Shown here one piece after another: positions 9,994 through 20,789 of a DNA stretch of 64,000 nt. A program made the translations under genes and the position numbers. Each line of letters starts with the position of its first letter. Positions within the stretch are counted from its first letter, which is position 1. Source of the stretch: Dendrocalamus latiflorus (Eukaryota > Streptophyta > Magnoliopsida > Poales > Poaceae); assembly GCA_017311315.1 (NCBI GenBank), contig CM029654.1:21287879-21351878 (forward strand), written 5' to 3'. Below the pieces are notes generated by a model that did no database searches, was not told where the DNA came from, and saw nothing but the letters and a program-made list of their open reading frames with translations.

Positions 9994-10434
9994 TCAAGAT
10001 TTGCTAACGGGCTTGAGAGAATTCTCCCCTGAATTCTGCACTTCTCTAAGTCTCATCATTCCAATTCCTCGCACACACCTTTCAAAGCTAGACGCAGGGA
10101 GTGATTTAGTGAACAAATCTGCCAGATTTTCACATGACTTAGTATGCAATATTTTAATCTCATCCATCTTTTGCAATTCATGAGCATAGAAGAACTTGGG
10201 GTTGATGTGCTTTGTGAGTTGACTCTTCACATAGCCCGTCTGCACTTGTGCAACGCAAGCTGCATTATCTTCATAGATAATTGTGGGGGTTTGCACAATG
10301 TTCATTCCATATGACTGCTGAATGTGGTGAATCATTCGTCGGAGCCAAGCGCATTCACGTGCGGCTTCATACAATGCTATAATTTCTGAGTGGTTTGTCG
10401 AAGTCGTTACGAGACTTTGCTTGGACGATTTTTA
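9994..10434 (-). pseudogene. Copia A RNase H domain
   Basis: The frame from about 10389 to 9994 has the Copia RNase H C-terminal signature: IALYEAARECAWLRRMI, TIIYEDNAACVAQ with a catalytic Asp, the TKHINPKFFYAHELQ stretch, and ENLADLFTKSLP, then a stop. It degrades the RNA strand of the RNA-DNA hybrid during reverse transcription. A stop (TAG near 10434) separates it from the RT end upstream, so the RT-RNase H polyprotein is broken here. The matching segment of Copia B is at 52531-52941 and is nearly collinear. Confidence 0.9.
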
Positions 10435-10924
10435 GGAAATTGCAGTTCCACCACACAGGAATACATAGTCTGTTTGTGATCTTGCGGTATGCAAGTTAGA
10501 CAGGTACCCAGCATCTGCATAGCCAATCAAGATCAGATTTTGATTCTTTCTGTAGAACAATCCAAGGTCCTTACTTGCTTGGAGGTATCGGAAGATGTCC
10601 TTTATGGCCTGCCAATGCCTTTTGGTAGATTCTGCACTGTACCTTGCTAATAGGTTTACGGCAAATGCAATGTCCGGTCTAGTGCAGTTTGCTAAATACA
10701 TAAGTGCTCCTACTGCACTCAAGTTTAGGAATTCTGGTCCCAGGATTTCCTCCCCTTCTTCCCTAGGTCAGAAAGGAATTTTTTCTTGTTGTAAAGACCT
10801 TCTGATCATCGGTACTTTCAATGGGTATGCCTTCTCAAAGCTAAACCTTTCTAACACCTTCTGGGTGTAGGCCAACAGATGTATTAATATTCCTTTAGGG
10901 ACATGCTCGAGCTGCTGGCCTAAG
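10432..10924 (-). pseudogene. Copia A reverse transcriptase, C-terminal part
   Basis: Minus-strand translation reads LGQQLEHVPKGILIHLLAYTQKVLE, KAYPLKVPM, then after a frame change MSAVGALMYLANCTRPDIAFAVNLLARYS and GYADAGYLS. This is the region after the catalytic palm of Copia RT through to the start of RNase H. The YxDD palm motif is absent: sequence upstream is replaced by an unrelated LTR-like fragment from about 10925. Confidence 0.88.
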
Positions 10925-11805
10925 TGTTAGTGATATGCCCTAGAGGCAACATGGAGATGTTGTGTATATCACATACTATGTTTATGATACATTACTTTGT
11001 TCCTTGAAATAGACATTATCATTATTGATCAATGAGTATGTGACTTATTCATGAGACTCTTAATGCTAAAATGTTGCTATTTCTAAATGATCCCTGATCA
11101 TATATCATATGAGGAACAAATATGATTCAAAGATCAGCATATGTATTGATTGATGATCATGTCTCATGGATCATGGTATGGTGATACCAATCAATAATAT
11201 GGACATGTGTTAGTGAACATATGTTGGATAGACCCGCCATGAGACACTGCAGAGATTCCATGTGTCATCAGTTGGTCTCAAGTAGTGTTTATGTGGAATC
11301 CTTATACTTGAGATCATCATGGTTCCCAACATGCGTAGTAGCTTATTTTGGGACTACTAAACACTACTCCGTAACTGGGTAGTCATAAAAGTAGTCTTCG
11401 GGTTTGCCATGAAACATGTAGTGGGATGTGAATGATCAAGATAGAATTTGCCCCTCCTTATGGGAGAGATATCTCTGGGCCCCTCGATGTAATGGATTAT
11501 GAAAGTGCATGGCCATGCCAAGGTGATTGAGGAGTCAATCACAAGTTTATAATCCATCACAGAATCGAGAGAGTGATTGAGCTATTAAGAGGATGACACA
11601 GGTCTCGCCTTGAGCTCAATCTATATCGTGAGGCAAAGGGATTCGTACATGAGAACATTACAGGTTCAGCCGATATGATCTTTACGTATACTTTGGGGTT
11701 AATATGTCTTACTAGAGGTCGCTATTAATAGGGTGACCGAAAAGGCGTTTCCGGGTCGCGACCAAGTATACGAGAACCTACAGGGTCGCACGCTTAACGG
11801 GTTGG
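10925..11805 (+). mobile_element. LTR-like fragment inserted in Copia A RT
   Basis: Starts TGATATGCCCTAGAGGCAAC near 10929 and ends within CACGCTTAACGGG near 11803. The start, the CTCTGGGCCCCTCG and the GGTCGCACGCTTAACG words resemble a long LTR family I associate with grasses; the family name is not certain. RT coding stops at MVAQG on one side and resumes at LGQQLEH on the other, so the RT palm is missing rather than merely split, and no target duplication is visible. This looks like insertion followed by deletion, or a truncated insertion. Confidence 0.6.
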
Positions 11806-12318
11806 AACCTTGTGCTACCATTCTTGCTTTGTATCTCACTACTTCGTTTCTTTCATTTCTCTTTCGAACAAATGCTCACTTATGCCCTACAGGGTGCACA
11901 TGGGGAGGTGTGCGGCATACAGGCCCAATACCTCTCTTTTGTTCAGAGATAGTAATTTAGTTTCTATTGCCTTCTTCCAATCTTCCCAATCTAATTTTTT
12001 CTTACATTCAGCGAGCGATGCAGGCTCGGGATCAAGATCGATGATTGTGTCAATTTTCTTTTCGAAGTAGACATTGACATTGCCTGTTGTCCTATTCATA
12101 GACTCTCCCGTGTGCATATAATTTATAGCTATTTCTTCATGAGTTGCTTCTTCTGGAGCTTCTCCTTGCACATCGCTTCTTCCAATTGCGGTGGCAAGTC
12201 CCTTTAGTTTTTCGGTTCCGATGTGTGCGCACACATCCATGCCGATTTCTTCTTCCATGGGGATATTCAGATTCGATATGCCCTTTTCTGAAGGTGTCAT
12301 AATCGTGCCAGGTCTCAA
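11806..12318 (-). pseudogene. Copia A reverse transcriptase, N-terminal part
   Basis: Minus-strand sequence reads ...LDWEDWKKAIETKLLSLNKREVLG, then in another frame PVCRTPPHVHPVGHK, a TGA where relatives have Trp (11876-11878), AFVRKRNERNEVVRYKARMVAQG. This is the fingers region of Copia RT. One frameshift near 11930 and one nonsense codon break it, and it ends at the foreign fragment. Confidence 0.85.
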
Positions 12319-13040
12319 CTGACTCCCCTTCTCATTCTGGGGGACTTCAGTGATTGGCTATGATAAGTCCTTCTTATCTTTTTTCGCCGGACGTCCCCGG
12401 TTACTTGGGATTCGAGGAGCTGGAGTTCTCGTTCTTTTATTCTGAGGACTCTAGACAGGATTAGGGATACCTTTGCTTTCTTTGGTATTTCAACTCTCTC
12501 CAGTGCATTGCATGCAGGCACATGCGACTTAGTCATACTCTTCAAATCACTAAAGTGATCAGGCAGCTGGTTTGCTAATGCTTGCAAGTTAATGATTTTC
12601 TAGACCTCTTTCTCTGCTTCACTAGTGCGGGGGTCATGTGTATGAATTCCTGTGGCTTGCCATGTAATTTTCCGACATTTTTCATCAAGGGGTTGATTTC
12701 CTCTCCCTAATGTTAGGAAATTATTCTCATCAAAAATGCAATCAGCGAAGTGGGCGGCATGCAAATCTCCCGACATGGGTTCCAAATACCTGATTATGGA
12801 TGCAGTCTCATAACCAATGTATATCCCAGTCTTACGGAGAGGGCCCATTACAGTACGCTGCAGACGGGGTATAGGTATATAAACCTTGCATCCAAACCTC
12901 CTGAGATGAGAAATTTTCGGTGGTAACCCTTGCGCTAGTTGCATATGTGAATGGATGTTGTAGGCTGATGGTCTAAAGTTGATGAGATTTGCTGCATGTA
13001 GGACTGCGTGTCCCCAACATGTAGATGACAAATTACAATT
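12315..13040 (-). pseudogene. Copia A integrase C-terminus and integrase-RT linker
   Basis: 13031-12600 encodes HAVLHAANLINFRPSAYN, then ISHLRRFGCKVYIPIP and GIYIGYETASIIRYLEP, the GKGY-like C-terminal part of Copia integrase where the target-DNA-binding tail lies. 12587-12315 is the variable Lys/Ser-rich linker before RT. Stops near 13035 and 12600 and frame changes break the polyprotein. Confidence 0.82.
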
Positions 13041-14072
13041 TTACAAAAGTGGTCGGGCAATAAATTTAATTCTCTTGATTAATGCCTCTGCCAAACCATT
13101 CTGGGTATGGACATGCGGTACCGAATGCTCAACTGCAATCCCCATCGCCATGCAATAATCATCAAATGCCTTTGAAGTAAATTCTTCGGCGTTGTCCATT
13201 CTGATGGACTTGATGTGATGATCAGGGAAGACATTTCTGATGCGAATGATTTGCGAGATCAGCTTTGCGAAAGCATGGTTTCTTGTGGACAATAAACCCA
13301 CGTACGACCATTTCGAGGAAGCATCAATGAGCACCATGAAATACTTAAATGACCCTGAAATAGGCTGAATGGGACCGCAAATGTCTCCCTGGATGCGTTC
13401 CAAGAATGCAGGGACTTCATCCTTCACTTTCAGAGTAGAGGGTCTAGTAATTAATTTCCCGGTGGCACATGCAGGGCACACAAAATCTTCGTGATTCAGG
13501 AAATTCTTTACATTAATATTATGCCCTTGGGAATTGTTGATTATATTTCTCATCATTCTAAGACTTGGGTGGCTTAATCTGTCATGCCAGAGATAAAAGA
13601 GTTCAGGGCTTGTAAATACTGTCTTCAGGACAGTGTAGGCTGCAGGTGCCTTGATGTTGATATAATATAGCCTAGTTTTTAGTGAAGGAAGTTTTTCTAA
13701 TACCCTTTTCCCATTCTCTTCGCGCTTCATAATGAGCAGGAATTCCTTACCGTATTCTTCTTTAGTCTCAATGTGGAGACCATTGGCGCGAATATCCTCA
13801 AAACTTAGGAGAGTTCTAGTCAATTCTGGGTACAATAAAGTTTCTTCAATGACCAAAGTTGTGCCCATTGGGAGTACAATTGTGGATCTTCCTGAACCAA
13901 TTATACATGCATCGCTTCCGGCGATTGTCATAAGGCTGCCAGCATTCTTACGAATCGACTGAAAAAAATACTTAGTCTCTCTTAAGATGGTATTCGTTGT
14001 GCTGCTGTCGTCTAAGTACACTTCCTCCATAGGGCGCCACACGCGTTCTAATATAAGGTATTTTGTTAACAT
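13041..14072 (-). pseudogene. Copia A protease and integrase core
   Basis: A 343-codon open stretch. The protease active site reads LDDSSTTNTI, so the usual Asp-Ser/Thr-Gly is Asp-Ser-Ser; Copia B keeps DSGTTNTI at the same place. The integrase zinc domain (LWHDRLSHPSLRMM ... CPACATGK) and all three DDE residues are visible: IQGDICGPI, SIRMDNAEEF and NGLAEALIKRI. The frame ends at a stop just after the catalytic Glu (ARPLL). Protease would process the polyprotein, integrase would join cDNA to host DNA. Confidence 0.9.
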
Positions 14073-14289
14073 GTATTAGAAGGCATTCTACATATAAATA
14101 AAATACTCCAATATCAGAACATATCATGCCATTATAAACTGAATAAATGAATGAATTATTCAAAAATCATCCAACCATCACGAGAAAACAAATGCTAAAG
14201 TACCATCCATGCAAGTTCTAACTTATCCTTTTAACACAATAAATGACAATTAAAGTCTAATGCATTATGTGCATTAGACTGAATCTATT

Positions 14290-15323
14290 AGAAAATTAGA
14301 GACTTCTTCAGCTATTTTCTCGAAAGTGATCTGCTCTTTGAGAGAAATCATGGCGGTGGCTGCCTCTAAGTCGAAAGGGGGTGCTGCTGCCGGGATGGTC
14401 TCAACCTCCATCAACGCGGGCAACTGCTCAGAGCTCTCCCGCTCAACTGATGCAAAGTGGGTTTCAGGCTGCCCTGTGTCATTCTTCTTCTTCTGGGCTT
14501 GGAAGGCATCAATGACATGTTACGGCTCCTTACAGATCCGCGACCAATGTCCCCACTTGCCACACTTGTAGCAACCTTGGTTCTGCTGGCCATAGGTCTT
14601 GCCACTCCGCTTTGCCTTTTTGTCACTCGAAGCATCTGACTTGCCTTTTTGGGCAACGACCTACCCTTTTTCCCCCTTCTCTTCATCAAGGGCTTTCGCA
14701 CCTTATAGCTCCCGGCGTTGGCCTCACGGCTAGCGAAGCTTCCCGGTGGCTGAGTGACGTAATTCTTGCGGAGAAGTTCGTCCTGAGCACCGCAACCTGC
14801 ATCATATCAATCAATTCGGCGTACTCCTTGTAGCCATCTTGACGATAGTTGTGAGCGGATTGTACTGCATTGGGGTGGAAGGTGGATAGGGTCTTCTCAA
14901 TCTTCTGCTTTTCTATGATCTGCTTGCCACAGAGTTGAAGATTGGTACAAATCCTGTGCAAGGCAGAATTGTACTCCCCGACCGTCTTGAAGTCGGCAAA
15001 CCTCAGTCTGATCCACTCTTGCTCTGCTTAAGGAAGAATGGTGTACTTTAGCCTCTCAAACCACTTCTTGAGTGCGGTCCAAAGTGCTAGCGTGCTCTTC
15101 TCCGCCATGTACTCATTCTTGAGAGTGAGGCAGAGGTGGTGCTTGAGAAAATGAAGTGCCTGATCATTCTCCTCAGGAGTCGGTTGGGCGTCATGCGGTC
15201 AGCCAATCCCAATAGCGCGGAGCTTCTTATCTCCAACACTATCTCGACATCGAAAGCCCACGTCAGATAGTTTTGGCCATGCTGGGCCAGCTCCTCGAAC
15301 TCCCGGTACGCGATGCCAGTCAT
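14290..15323 (-). pseudogene. Copia A gag
   Basis: Starts MTGIAYREFEELAQHGQNYLTWAFDVEI at 15323, matching Copia B gag at 50502. Three overlapping frames (to 15087, 14961-14686, 14701-14411) cover the capsid region, including FHPNAVQSAHN and DGYKEYAELIDMMQ. The nucleocapsid zinc knuckle CYKCGKWGHWSRICKEP is encoded at about 14525-14575. At least three frameshifts prevent a full Gag. Confidence 0.87.
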
Positions 15324-16427
15324 CTACATGTGTATGAAAGGGATAAATAAGTTTACTGTTGGTAAACATGCACAGAATAATTTACTGCGAGTAAATAAAT
15401 GGTACAAAAGGTTCTCGTAATATTTCATAATTTTCCATGAATTTTCTATAAATTTTACTGCAAATTTCAGTGATTAAAAGCAATTTTCAACAATTGCAAT
15501 TAACCAAAATAGTAAATAAATACAGAAAATGGCAGAAATAAATATGCTTCAAATGCTAAAAATACTTCAAAATTCGGATTCTCGAGGCCTTTTATGCTAG
15601 AATATGAATTTTCAGCGAATTCTGCAATTTCTGAGGGTTTATATGCAAACTTTCAGTTTAGAGAAAAAATTCGTGTAATTTCCTGATTTTTTGAGGGGTT
15701 TTCTACAAAATTCGGGACCCTTTTCGTAAATCTAAGGACCTATTCAAAATTTTTGAAATTACGAGGCCCAATCTGCAAAATTCGGAACCCATATGCAAAA
15801 TTTAAGGGTTCTTCGTTAATTTTCAGAACATCGGGGGCCTTTTTGCAATTTCACCGCCACCCCCACCGACCGGGCCTTTTTTCTTTTCTTCTTCCCCCTT
15901 TCCCCGTTCGGCCCACCTTGTCCGGCCCACTCACGGCCCATGCCAGCCGGTTTTCAAGGGGCAGGGGTAGGGTTTCCCCTACCCCTGTTCACATGGGTTG
16001 CGGCGGCACATTTTGCCTGAGCGGCTGCGGGCTCAAGCTGGCGCGGGAGGCCAGCTTCAGGCGGCGGCGCGGGCGCGGGGAAGGCCGGCTTCTGGTGGCG
16101 GCGTGGGCGCGGCGGCGCGGGGAAGGCCGACTTCGGGCGGCGGTGCGGCGAGCGGCGCGGGGAAGGCCAACTTCGGGCCGAGGCACGGCGAGTGGCAGTC
16201 TGGCGCGGGCGGCTGTGGGCCGGTCTTCGGGCACGGCTTCGGTCGGCCGGTCGGGGAGCTCAAGGTGTGCGGTTCGGTTCCCAGGGTGGCCGGTCAGTGC
16301 GCGTGCGGGCAGCAAGACCGAGGTGGCTGGTATGCGCTCGTGCGGGCGGCAAGGTCGGCGGCGCCATGCGGGGCGCACACTCGGGCGACGAAGCTGAGGC
16401 CGAGCGGCGTGCGTGGTGGCGGCACCG
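15324..16427 (-). other. Copia A untranslated leader, proximal part
   Basis: No coding evidence. The gag-proximal half is AT-rich with many AATTTT words; the distal half (15850-16427) is strongly GC-rich. The same AT-rich/GC-rich succession occurs in the Copia B leader (43.9-45.0 kb). Long frames in the GC-rich half are compositional. Confidence 0.6.
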
Positions 16428-19021
16428 TGTAGGATCGGAAATGGCAACAGAGGGGGGGGTTGAATGGTGCCTTCAAAAAAATCGCCCCGAGTATTCTCAC
16501 AACTTCCCTTCTCCGATAGATATAGTAGCTAGGAAGATAGAAATTTGAGTTCTCACTGAAAACTAGACTTGTCAAACTGGAAAGACCTTAGCCGAACCAA
16601 AATAGAGGAGCCAAATTGTTTGATCTGTTTTGCCGAGAAGAAGGAGCAGGAAAATAGCAGGAAATCAGAATTTTTTTGGCCAAGAATCGGAGACTGCAAA
16701 CTGCAGAGATTACCCGGCTGAAAAACCGCAAACTGCTGCCTGAAACACACTAAAACAGTAGACTGCAAGTACTGAAAACAGCCACCCGAAAACACAAAAT
16801 ACTGCACTTGAAAACAGCAGGAAACTGAAATTTCAGAGCTGAAAACTGATTGCTGCCGAGAGTTGTTCGTAGACTGAAAATGCATGAAACCGGATGCTGA
16901 AAATAGAGGCACAATACAGATTTTTTGCTGCCGAGAAACAAGGGTGCACAGGAAGAAAAAATACATGCAGCATGGCAATGAAACTGAAGGAATAGGAGCA
17001 GTTTGGCAGCAGTACAATGCTGAAACAGCAGAAAATACTGCTGCCGAAAACTGATTGCAGTCGATTGGAAGAACAGCACAGCTAGCAGTAGTGAATGCTT
17101 GAAGCACAATCTTCAATAGTCTGAATGGCAAGGAAAAACTCAGAAAGCAATAAAAATGAACAGGCAGCCTGCAGACCAAAGCACTGAGGTAGCAGCCGAA
17201 CTGAACCAAGAGCACATGAACTGACAAACTGAAACTTTGAGAAGTTGAAACTGCTGCCGAAAAGGAGGACATAGTAATTACTGTGCAGCAGAACCAAAAG
17301 ACAGAAAATGAAGATTAAATGCTGCTCTTCTCAGGGAAAATGATTAGGACTACACTCTAAATACCAAATTGATCTCAATGAGAAGAAGGTGCAGACCAAA
17401 ACCCATTGGGAGCATTAAAACTGAAGTTGTCATAAAAGACATGGCAAGAAAGACAAAAATGCAAAATACTTGAGATTCTTGTAACCTTTGACCATGACCT
17501 TTTGATTTCAGTTATGCCATGACCTCACCTCAGGACTTGAAAGCTCACATTTGATCACATCCTTTTGAAGGGAAATCAAAAGTCTCAAATATGCCCTGCC
17601 TTCAAACCCTAACTATTTAGAAACAGAGGAAGTCCTCTCACAAAGCCAAAAACTAATTTATGCAGATTTGAGATTTTAGCAACCTTTGGTGATTTAGAGC
17701 ATAGCTTGACCTCTTCCTCTGGAGATGAAAATAGAAAAGAAGGAGAGTCTTCTCAGCCGAAATCACCAAGAGCCATAACTCCTCTGTTCTTAGAAACAGT
17801 AAAACCCTAGAAATCTCGCAAACAGAGGAGAGCTAGCAAATGATCCAAGAGAAAAATGCAGCTAATAAAAGGACAGGCTCTCGGGTATGAACTGGTCAAG
17901 AGACCTTGGGAAGTACCCAGTTCAGAGCAAATCTCAGGGATCCAAAAGAAAAAGAAGCAGCAGAGGCAATCAACAAAAATCAGAAGAGAGGTACAAAACA
18001 CCAGAGCATCTCAATTGCAAGCCTTCTCATATTGAGTCGGAGACATGAGCAATTACAAAGTTGAGTGCCTACAACCATTTCATTTCTCACTACATGGTTC
18101 TCATCCTGGGCTCACAACCTAGACAGCACACCCTAGAACACACACAAACCTCAGCTCACTGACTGCTTCTCTCAGCTCAACCACCCACCGAGAGCTCACA
18201 TGCCATGAGGCTTTAACATCCAGCACTTCCACTCAAATAGAAGTTCAAGAAGTGGCAGCCATCATCCACTCCCAAAACACACATACACAAGAGGCAAAAA
18301 GTCAAAGGCAGCATCAGGATGGAGGGAAAACTCACATACCCTCCAAAACCCTAAACCCTTTCTAATTTGCCTTTACTACCACTACCGCTAACGGGTCTCC
18401 AACCCGTTGTCTTCAACCGAACCCGCTTCCAATTTTGCAGCCACGCACATTTTACTAAAATGCCCATGCCGCAACTTCCTGGAAGCTTCCTGCTCGCACG
18501 ACTGCACCCGACATCCTGACCGTCTGGACCTTAGCTCCTCCTTGAGCCTAGTCCCGGTCCACCTCGCCGTTGCCCGTCGTGTCCACCTCCGGCAGCTCTA
18601 GCTCCGGTTCCTCGTCTCCCGGCTCGCAACCACCTCAGCAGCCTCGATCATCTTCGACGTCTCCGACCGTCCGGAACTCAACACCTCCTGTGCCTAGTCC
18701 CAGTCCTCCCACGCCTCACCATGACCTAACTTCGAAGTCCTGCAGCCACACAGACAAGCAAACCGTCACATAGCACCGCACAAAACAGTATAAACAACAT
18801 TAGTATTAACAAAAGGTACTCAAGCATGAAATACCCAAATCGACCGATCGAGAAGGAAAACAAGCGTCCTAAGCACTTCCGACCGTGATCGACCAAGTCC
18901 AACAGAACAAAACTGCGCCATGCACCGACTTGGCGCGAACCGACCAAACCAAACTCAAACTTTCCAACCCAAGCGTCAATTTCTCATCACAAACATGGGA
19001 ATACCTCCACATGGTCTCTCA
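16428..19021 (-). mobile_element. SIRE-type solo LTR inside Copia A leader
   Basis: Its minus strand begins TGAGAGACCATGTGGAGG at 19021 and ends CCGATCCTACA at 16428, matching the LTRs of element E (40953-42978) and of the solo LTR at 45015-50380. Flanks are CACCG (16423-16427) and CACCA (19022-19026), a 5-bp target duplication with one difference. There is no internal coding region, so it is a solo LTR produced by LTR-LTR recombination. Confidence 0.85.
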
Positions 19022-19525
19022 CACCATAGCGGGCGACTTCGGGCGCGATAGTGGCCGGGTGCGAACCACGAGTGATCGGTCGTGCGGGGCGCGGTGCCAA
19101 GGCGGCACGGCTTCGAGCATGCATCCCCGGGCGGCGGCCGAACGGCCGGCGGCGGCTGCCATGCGGGGCAGCGCCGGACTGGCGACCGGTCGGCTATGGG
19201 CCGATGGTGGCGCCTCAGGAAGAGGCTGGCGGTCGGCGGCTGACCGGCGGTGAGCTAATGTATGGTGATCTATAGGACCAACCGAACACAGTTTTCCCCT
19301 TTTTTCGATCTACAGTGCAATCAACATCTACTCTGTATGCAATCTACCGATCGACATTGTGCCGGCGACTTCAGGTCTGCTCGCGGTAGATTAAAGCAGA
19401 TTTGCACTGTAGAGAATCAATCTAGAACACGAAAAATTGTGAATTTACAACGATCTAGATAATTCAATCTATTAGAGCTTCAATGATTACCTTCGATTCA
19501 TTAGAGCAAAGTCGTGCTGTTAACG
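19022..19525 (-). other. Copia A leader, LTR-proximal part, with presumed primer-binding site
   Basis: The first bases after the 5' LTR read CGTTAACAGCACGA on the minus strand; Copia B has CGTTATCAGCATGA at the same place. This should be the primer-binding site, but it does not match the common initiator-Met TGGTATCAGAGC. The rest is GC-rich leader without coding signal. Confidence 0.55.
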
Positions 19526-19768
19526 TGTTGAGGAACCGTCGCTGGCGACCAGTCCAATCATTTCCTCTGCTTAGAATGAAATGAATTAATCCCAGAAGAC
19601 AGAATAATAGATTGAAACACACAGATAGGTAGAGAGAACTCCTGGTCTTTCTTTATTGCTTTGGATTGCATGAGTACAAATTCTACCGGTACGACTCCCT
19701 ATTTATAGTCTACAATGAGGTGCCCACCATGGGCCTAGGCTCCTGGCCCAGGCCCAGGTTTCTGAATC
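19526..19768 (-). repeat. Copia A 5' LTR
   Basis: 243 bp, matching the 3' LTR with scattered substitutions and with an extra CTGGCCCAGGCC-type stretch near its outer end. The outer terminus reads GATTCAGAAACC instead of TGTTGAGAAACC, yet the target duplication GTTTG follows directly. It has the TATAAATA box at 19700-19707 (minus). Confidence 0.88.
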
Positions 19769-19773
19769 GTTTG

Positions 19774-20789
19774 TAAGGGCTGACTTACAAATCACACGCG
19801 TGCCTTCGGCGTCGTTCCAGCGGTTGGCCTCAGCACAGACGGCTTTTCTCATGTGAGTGTCGAAGATATTTGCTACATTTATGATGCATGCATTTTACAT
19901 ACATATTGATTACTCTTATTCTGCATATTTATTACCGTTTTTTATCTTTTTGTCTTAATAATAAAATAAAGTTGAGTCTACGTAGAAATCCTATAGATTA
20001 CATGTACCGATGCAATTAAGAAGAAATCAAGGAGGATCTCACATTTTTGGAAGATATTTCGGGGCAACCAACAGTGCCATGCTAATCTAGGAGCTAAGAC
20101 AAGCATAACAAAATAAAGTTTCATCACAGTCAACACCTTGCATTTGTTTGAAACCCTTCGCCACCAATCATGATTTATGGATATGAATATTTACATCTAT
20201 GTTAATCTTTTTCTTAAAACCCCATTTACACTCAATGATTTTTACACCATTGGGTGGATTAACAAGGTTTAAAACTTGATTATCATACATGAATTGTATT
20301 TTAGATCTTGTGGATCTAAGCCATTTTTCAAAGTCTGGGCCATCATTGCTTCCTCATAAGTCTTAGGCTCATCATTGTCTAATAATAAAATATTATGTCG
20401 ATATCTCATAGGCAATTGACGTGGCTTTTCGTACTTATGTGGGGCAGGTGCCTCTTTCATAGGTTCTACAATATCTTATACATCCTATGGAGATTTAGTA
20501 CGAGCTAAAATATTTTCTGTTAGTTCTCTAATTCTTTGAGTCTAACCATACTCCCACTGACTCATTTTAAAAGAATCTCTTTCGTCAAAAAGGCGCCATT
20601 TTGGGTAATAAATACTTTGTTCTCATCCCTTTCATAAAAGTAATATTCTTTAGTTTTCTTAAGATACCCCACAAAAAGCATTTATCTTATCTGGGTGTGA
20701 GCTTGTTAGATGTCAAACGTTTTACATATATATATATATCACATCCCCATATTTTGAGAAAAGACAACATGGGATGCTTCCCAGTCCTC
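19774..20789 (-). pseudogene. Copia fragment (element G): integrase end to RT start
   Basis: The minus strand reads, from high to low coordinates: TGKHPMLSFLKIWGCD (integrase C-terminal region, about 20789-20735), NKVFITQNGAFLTKEI, PRQLPMRYRHNILLLDNDEPKTYEEAMM (linker before RT, 20460-20340), then GVKIIECKWGFKKKINIDVNIH and LVAKGFKQMQGVDCDE (RT fingers, 20250-20120). The order fits one Copia element with multiple stops. The upstream integrase piece continues at 26119-26918; the two are separated by a 5.3-kb LTR segment. Sequence from 19774 to about 20100 has no recognisable coding. This family differs from Copia A/B. Confidence 0.82.

Larger units (their letters stand above)
9528..19768 (-). 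mobile_element. Copia A: full-length LTR retrotransposon, decayed and nested
   Basis: Two LTRs (9528-9757 and 19526-19768) bracket the element, flanked by the 5-bp target duplication GTTTG at 9523-9527 and 19769-19773. Domain order on the minus strand is gag, protease, integrase, RT, RNase H, which defines Ty1/Copia. The polypurine tract abuts the 3' LTR at 9758. Two secondary events enlarge it: an 880-bp LTR-like fragment replacing the RT core (about 10925-11805) and a SIRE-type solo LTR (16428-19021). Copia B at 43402-53417 is the same family in opposite orientation. Every coding segment has stops or frameshifts, so the element is not autonomous. Confidence 0.92.

Noticed and set aside
16553..17272. 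239-codon Phe/Cys/Ser-rich minus-strand frame
   Set aside because: It is within a SIRE-type solo LTR; related frames in the element E LTRs and at 49-50 kb are not conserved as protein.
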